7,450 nucleotides of DNA from Candidatus Hydrogenedentota bacterium (lineage in GTDB: Bacteria; Spirochaetota; Leptospiria; Turneriellales; J094): NCBI GenBank assembly GCA_003695005.1, contig RFJE01000154.1, positions 1 through 7,450 of the forward strand. Direction: 5' to 3'. Positions 5,583 to 7,450 of this stretch are shown one piece after another. Both the position numbers and the translations under genes were made by a program. Position 1 is the stretch's first letter. The number at the start of each line of letters is the position of its first letter. The notes beneath the pieces are model-generated. The model saw only the letters and a list, made by a program, of their open reading frames with translations. It made no database searches and was not told where the DNA came from.

Positions 5583-7295
5583 TTAGTCCTTTTTCCAAAG
5601 CTGGCTCAAAAATAAAATTCCACCTGCGGCGTAAAGCGCGATTGCTAAAAAAGGCATGCCTAATAAAGGCTCAAAACTAGTAATAATAGGACCCGGCGGA
5701 TTCGGTGATAGAGAAAGTAAGATACCAGCAAACACAGAAGAAGCACTCCATGCCATGAAGCCAAATTTACTCGATGGCTGCTTTTTCTTTCGATTGGCAA
5801 TCATAATTTGGATTTTTCCATCGAGTAATTTTTGATAAGATTCCATTAAATTTTTAGGCAATGTCTCCATATTCATAGCAATGTCCGAAAGGGCTTCCCG
5901 GTATGGCGTAAAAATCGCGTTGAAATCCGTAGCACGATCAAAAAAGATTTTGGCTAATACTGGCGCCGATACAGCTGCTAAATCCATGTCCGGATCGACA
6001 ATATGACCGACGGCTTCTATCGTAACCACAGCTTTCGATGCAAGGACTAAATCTCGATGAAAATAAACTTTGTATTTAGCGCCTAAATTCATCGAAGACA
6101 TAATAAGTTGTCCAATGGAAAATTCGGAAAAACTTTTTCCCCACCAATTTTTCAAAAGCTGTGTAACAGCTCTCCGAAATCCTTCTAAATCCGATTTCGG
6201 TGTTGTTCGGGCTAATTTCAAAAGATGGGCTACGGCTAAATCAACTTCATTCATGACCATGTAATAAAAATATAAAAACATGTACTTTTTTGTATGCTCT
6301 GTAAAGCGGCCGGTCATTCCTAAATCTAACAGGCACCATTTTGTTTTATTTACAATTAACAAATTTCCGGGGTGTGGATCCCCGTGGAAAAAACCATCTC
6401 GATAAAGTTGCTTTAATACGATTTCAGCTCCTTTAGCTGCCATTTGTTTTAAGGGCACCCCAGCTCGAATAAGCTTCTCCCTATCATCCGGCTTAATCCC
6501 TTCTATGTACTCTAGAGTTAAAACTCGCCTAGAAGTATATTCCCAATAGACTTTTGGCACAACCACATTTGGATCATCTTTAAAATTGCGACGAAATGTT
6601 TCTGCATTGCGACCTTCTAATGTAAAATCTAACTCGCGCATTGTATAGTCGGCAAACTCTTCTACTAAATCCCGAATTTGATAATCCCGAGTCAAAGGAA
6701 ACCACTGAAAAAAAGCCGCAAAGCGCCGCATTAAGTTAATATCATTGATGATGATGCGAGCCACAGCCGGTCGCTGTACCTTAACGACCACTTTACTTCC
6801 ATCCGTTAACGTTGCCCGATGAACTTGTGCTAACGAAGCCGCTGCAATGGGCTCCTCTTCAAAACTCGCAAAAACACTTTCAATGGGTCTGCCTAAATCC
6901 GAGGAAACCACTTTTTTTACAGCATCATATGAAAAAGGGGGCACATTAGTTTGCAATTTCCGCAATTCTAAAATTAATGGCTGCGGCAAAATATCTTCTC
7001 TTACTGATAAAATTTGACCAAACTTTACATACGTAGCCCCGAGTTTTTCTAGAGTTTCTCGAAGACGCACCGGAAATGGCTTTGGGGAATATGGCCTGCC
7101 GGATATAAAACGTACAAAATGACCCGTAAGATACGCTAAACCTTGCTTTACCGTTCGAATTCCAAAACGGTTTTTTCGAGGCGGCCCTATCAGCCAATAA
7201 ATGAGACTCTCTACAAGTAAATCGGTAATGGCACGACTAATGGCTAAAAAACGTCTAAATTCGCCGTAAACAGATTTCTGTCTAAATCTACGCAT
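5583..7295 (-). CDS. ABC1/UbiB/AarF-family atypical protein kinase-like membrane protein
   Basis: This 570-residue protein belongs to the ancient UbiB/COQ8 family, which has an ATPase/kinase-like fold and is often needed for isoprenoid quinone synthesis or lipid homeostasis at the membrane. The family hallmarks are KFGQ (91-94, the KxGQ motif of the N-terminal extension), the Ala-rich loop AAASLAQVH (151-159) that replaces the usual glycine-rich loop, catalytic-type Lys172 in VVVKVQRP, the ExD segment ELDF (221-224), HGDPHPGN (304-311) as catalytic loop and DLG (324-326) as the DFG equivalent. Two hydrophobic helices close the protein (about 511-529 and 546-566), as is typical. The N-terminus is basic and starts with MRRFRQK. 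A TAG in frame 24 bases upstream rules out a longer protein. No quinone-synthesis gene is adjacent, so I give no ubiB symbol. It is the first gene of the minus-strand series visible here. Confidence 0.94.
   Translation of the reverse strand: MRRFRQKSVYGEFRRFLAISRAITDLLVESLIYWLIGPPRKNRFGIRTVKQGLAYLTGHFVRFISGRPYSPKPFPVRLRETLEKLGATYVKFGQILSVREDILPQPLILELRKLQTNVPPFSYDAVKKVVSSDLGRPIESVFASFEEEPIAAASLAQVHRATLTDGSKVVVKVQRPAVARIIINDINLMRRFAAFFQWFPLTRDYQIRDLVEEFADYTMRELDFTLEGRNAETFRRNFKDDPNVVVPKVYWEYTSRRVLTLEYIEGIKPDDREKLIRAGVPLKQMAAKGAEIVLKQLYRDGFFHGDPHPGNLLIVNKTKWCLLDLGMTGRFTEHTKKYMFLYFYYMVMNEVDLAVAHLLKLARTTPKSDLEGFRRAVTQLLKNWWGKSFSEFSIGQLIMSSMNLGAKYKVYFHRDLVLASKAVVTIEAVGHIVDPDMDLAAVSAPVLAKIFFDRATDFNAIFTPYREALSDIAMNMETLPKNLMESYQKLLDGKIQIMIANRKKKQPSSKFGFMAWSASSVFAGILLSLSPNPPGPIITSFEPLLGMPFLAIALYAAGGILFLSQLWKKD
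5587..5591 (-). promoter_or_regulatory. Ribosome-binding site of the aminotransferase gene
   Basis: On the minus strand AAGGA lies five bases before the aminotransferase ATG (5581), inside the last two sense codons of the UbiB-like gene. Its position supports the annotated start and translational coupling. Confidence 0.75.
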
Positions 7296-7450
7296 GGGCT
7301 CATTTCCCCCTCCACGCTACGAAAAACTACAAAAACGAGACACCCCGTCAAGGGGAATTAAGGACTTGGGAATACTTACAAAAGAGCGATTCTCGGCGAA
7401 ACGCCGTATCGCTGAATTAACATCAAAAACAGGGAAAAAAGGCCTGCTCG
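7294..7450 (+). CDS. Possible 5' end of a divergent gene running off the right edge (52 codons visible)
   Basis: A plus-strand frame beginning at ATG 7294 stays open to the end of the window (52 complete codons). The peptide starts MGSFPPPRYEKLQKRD and continues basic and helix-prone (for example KERFSAKRRIAELTSK, about 30-45), with no membrane segment. I do not recognise it. In its favour are the purine-rich strand and protein-like composition. Against it, no Shine-Dalgarno precedes the ATG and the start codon overlaps the UbiB-family start codon on the other strand (shared CATG), leaving no promoter space between the two genes. Another minus-strand frame is open from 7448 to the TAG at 7319-7317, and a third ends with TAA at 7378-7376, so the region could instead hold the end of an upstream minus-strand gene. 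Confidence 0.3.
   Translation, partial: MGSFPPPRYEKLQKRDTPSRGIKDLGILTKERFSAKRRIAELTSKTGKKGLL
7306..7313 (-). promoter_or_regulatory. Probable ribosome-binding site upstream of the UbiB-family gene
   Basis: GGAGGGGG on the minus strand is the strongest Shine-Dalgarno-like run in the window. The GGAGG core lies 13 bases from the UbiB-family ATG (7295), longer than usual, and only five bases from another, out-of-frame ATG at 7303. The whole G-run ends ten bases from 7295, so it can still serve that start. Confidence 0.5.
7385..7413. repeat. GC-rich inverted repeat, possible hairpin or minus-strand terminator
   Basis: The arms AGCGAT (7385-7390) and ATCGCT (7408-7413) enclose a second perfect arm pair, CGGCG (7394-7398) and CGCCG (7402-7406), around a three-base loop; a 3/1 internal bulge separates the two stems. 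Read on the minus strand the stem is followed by CTTTTG, which weakly resembles an intrinsic terminator for a gene coming from beyond the right edge. The T-run is short, so termination is uncertain. The repeat also fits inside the possible plus-strand reading frame. Confidence 0.35.

Noticed and set aside
5348..6264. Plus-strand open frames at 5348-5536 and 6070-6264
   Set aside because: They sit opposite the aminotransferase active-site region and the UbiB-family kinase core, which are unambiguous.
6946..7197. Second minus-strand frame inside the UbiB-family gene
   Set aside because: It is a frame-shifted copy of the region encoding KFGQ and its surroundings. The main frame carries all the motifs.
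1..7450. Mobile elements, CRISPR arrays, tRNA or rRNA genes, defence or toxin-antitoxin modules
   Set aside because: I saw no transposase, terminal repeats, regularly spaced repeats or RNA-gene signatures. All large frames are metabolic or membrane genes.

Overview
This is a compact, AT-rich bacterial window with two blocks of genes that converge near 3450-3458. The plus-strand block (42-3458) starts with cysD and cysN, the two subunits of ATP sulfurylase, which convert sulfate and ATP to adenylylsulfate (APS). Two small membrane-protein genes follow. The minus-strand block (7295 down to 3450) is a tightly packed four-gene series: a UbiB/AarF/ABC1 atypical kinase with a two-helix membrane tail, a class I aminotransferase, a hotdog-fold acyl-CoA thioesterase and a Nudix hydrolase.

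The source is a bacterium. The UbiB-type protein, the heterodimeric CysDN enzyme and the codon style fit a Gram-negative lineage, but nothing here fixes the phylum. There are no RNA genes, insertion sequences, CRISPR arrays or phage genes, so this reads as ordinary chromosome. Genes are separated by 1-60 bases or overlap. Shine-Dalgarno sites are clear before cysN, the aminotransferase and the thioesterase, and weak or absent before cysD, both membrane-protein genes and the Nudix gene.

The most interesting point is the C-terminus of CysN. About 116 residues follow the GTPase and its beta-barrel domains. The last 90 or so look like a shrunken APS kinase (CysC) domain that keeps the strand/helix pattern but has lost the Walker A loop and the DGDN motif. 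If so, this CysN descends from a CysN-CysC fusion whose kinase half has decayed, or has been kept as a non-catalytic domain. PAPS would then have to come from another gene, or APS would be reduced directly.

The two small membrane proteins after cysN resemble the DUF4870/Tic20-like group and may be divergent tandem relatives. The minus-strand genes are probably co-transcribed: stop codons overlap the next gene's ribosome-binding site or start codon. They do not form one obvious pathway.

The right edge (7296-7450) is ambiguous. It holds the ubiB upstream region, two inverted repeats, a perfectly placed but out-of-frame ATG ahead of the ubiB start, and a divergent plus-strand reading frame that stays open to the end of the window and may be the start of another gene.
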